Positions 14,090-14,731 of a stretch of 14,731 nucleotides of DNA are shown here, in pieces (positions within the stretch are counted from its first letter, which is position 1; each line of letters begins with the position of its first letter). This DNA is from an uncultured Clostridia bacterium (GTDB lineage: Bacteria > Bacillota > Clostridia > Oscillospirales > Ruminococcaceae), in the NCBI GenBank assembly GCA_937894185.1, contig CALCSA010000299.1, positions 1-14,731 of the forward strand, in the 5' to 3' direction. The position numbers and the translations under genes are program-made. The notes under the pieces are model-generated. The model was given only the letters and a program-made list of their open reading frames with translations. It searched no databases and had not been told where the DNA came from.

Positions 14090-14731
14090 ATGCTTACACT
14101 GCATGGAACCGGTGTTGTTGGGGGGATTGCTTTTGGTAAGATTCAATTGTTTCGGCAAGCGGAACCAAAAGTAAAGCGGTATACAGTGGAAAACCCGGAA
14201 TCCGAGCTAAAACGCCTTGATAGCGCCATTCAAATAGCAAAGCAACAACTGCAGCAGCTTTACGACAAAGCCTTGGATGAGGTTGGAGAAACCAATGCCC
14301 TGATCTTCGAAATTCACCAAATGATGCTGGAAGAGCCAGATTATAACCTTTCCATACGAAATATTATTCAAGCGCAGCAGGCAAATGCTGAATACGCAAT
14401 CGCTGTAAGCAGCACAAACTTCGCCAACATGTTTCAGTCTATGGATGATGAGTATATGAGAGCACGTGCTGTGGATATCCGGGATGTTTCCAACCGCTTG
14501 ATTGCCGCATTGGGCGGAGAGGGCCCAAGTCAGCCCCAAGTGGAAAGCGGCGCGGTTTTGATGGCGGAGGATTTAACGCCCAGCCAAACGGTTCAGCTTG
14601 AAAAAGATAAAATTCAGGCATTCGTTACAAGAGCAGGCACAGCAAATTCCCACACAGCCATTTTGGCCCGCATGATGAATCTTCCCGCCGTGGTGGCGGT
14701 GGAAAGCGAGTTTCCCGATTGGTTCCATGGA
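14090..14731 (+). CDS. ptsI: PTS Enzyme I (phosphoenolpyruvate-protein phosphotransferase), 3' end missing
   Basis: 214 codons are seen and the frame runs off the window; the full protein is usually about 570 residues. Enzyme I takes phosphate from phosphoenolpyruvate and passes it to HPr. The N-terminal domain is clear: MLTLHGTGVVGGIAFGKIQL, the HPr-binding helical part (IFEIHQMMLEEPDY at 72-85), DIRDVSNRL (129-137), and the phosphohistidine domain with AGTANSHTAILARMMNLPAVVAV (182-204), where His188 is the phosphorylated residue. The PEP-binding barrel lies outside. The ribosome binding site is modest (GGGGGC). It follows the HPr gene directly, so the three genes form one operon. Confidence 0.94.
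   Translation, partial: MLTLHGTGVVGGIAFGKIQLFRQAEPKVKRYTVENPESELKRLDSAIQIAKQQLQQLYDKALDEVGETNALIFEIHQMMLEEPDYNLSIRNIIQAQQANAEYAIAVSSTNFANMFQSMDDEYMRARAVDIRDVSNRLIAALGGEGPSQPQVESGAVLMAEDLTPSQTVQLEKDKIQAFVTRAGTANSHTAILARMMNLPAVVAVESEFPDWFHG

Noticed and set aside
1..14731. CRISPR array, insertion sequence or toxin-antitoxin pair
   Set aside because: No repeated spacer-like pattern, terminal inverted repeats, transposase or paired small genes of that kind were seen.

Overview
The window looks like a chromosomal segment of a Gram-positive anaerobe of the class Clostridia, probably near the Oscillospiraceae. Evidence for this is the gene order yicC-remA-gmk-rpoZ-priA-def (the Firmicutes housekeeping order, here without coaBC and fmt), a LicT-type antiterminator with its RNA target, AGGAGG-like ribosome binding sites, and frequent GTG/TTG starts. 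No tool was run; every call rests on reading the sequence and on remembered family motifs.

Left block (1-2716, + strand): the end of a Crp/Fnr-type regulator, a 349-base gap with a possible gene remnant, then a probable two-gene unit. That unit encodes a stand-alone V4R-domain protein and a GGDEF protein with HAMP-like and PAS-like regions. Together they look like a small-molecule sensor and a cyclic-di-GMP synthase. A strong convergent terminator at 2786-2824 closes the block.

Middle block (2881-10826, - strand, GC-rich): reading right to left, lplA (lipoate ligase), then yicC, remA, gmk, rpoZ, priA, def, rsmE, a membrane-anchored protein of unknown function and a zinc-ribbon protein. Two core genes in this series are broken. 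gmk has one in-frame TAA at codon 94, and priA has a frameshift plus a loss of about ten residues near 6494-6500. All the others read through cleanly. The upstream promoter (9811-9839) has a perfect -35 box, and its roughly 200-base leader can fold into hairpins.

Right block (10890-14731, + strand, visibly more AT-rich after about 11070): a tRNA-Val(CAC) gene with its own promoter and terminator; a TetR regulator with a palindromic operator overlapping its promoter, followed by a seven-helix membrane protein; and a phosphotransferase (PTS) operon. The PTS operon has a RAT antitermination site overlapping an intrinsic terminator, then a BglG/LicT antiterminator, an HPr and a truncated Enzyme I.

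The most interesting reading is the PTS operon. The antiterminator appears to control its own transcript together with HPr and Enzyme I. Its PRD2 domain lacks both histidines that HPr normally phosphorylates, and the HPr has Lys instead of the regulatory Ser46. Both changes would detach this cassette from ordinary carbon catabolite control.
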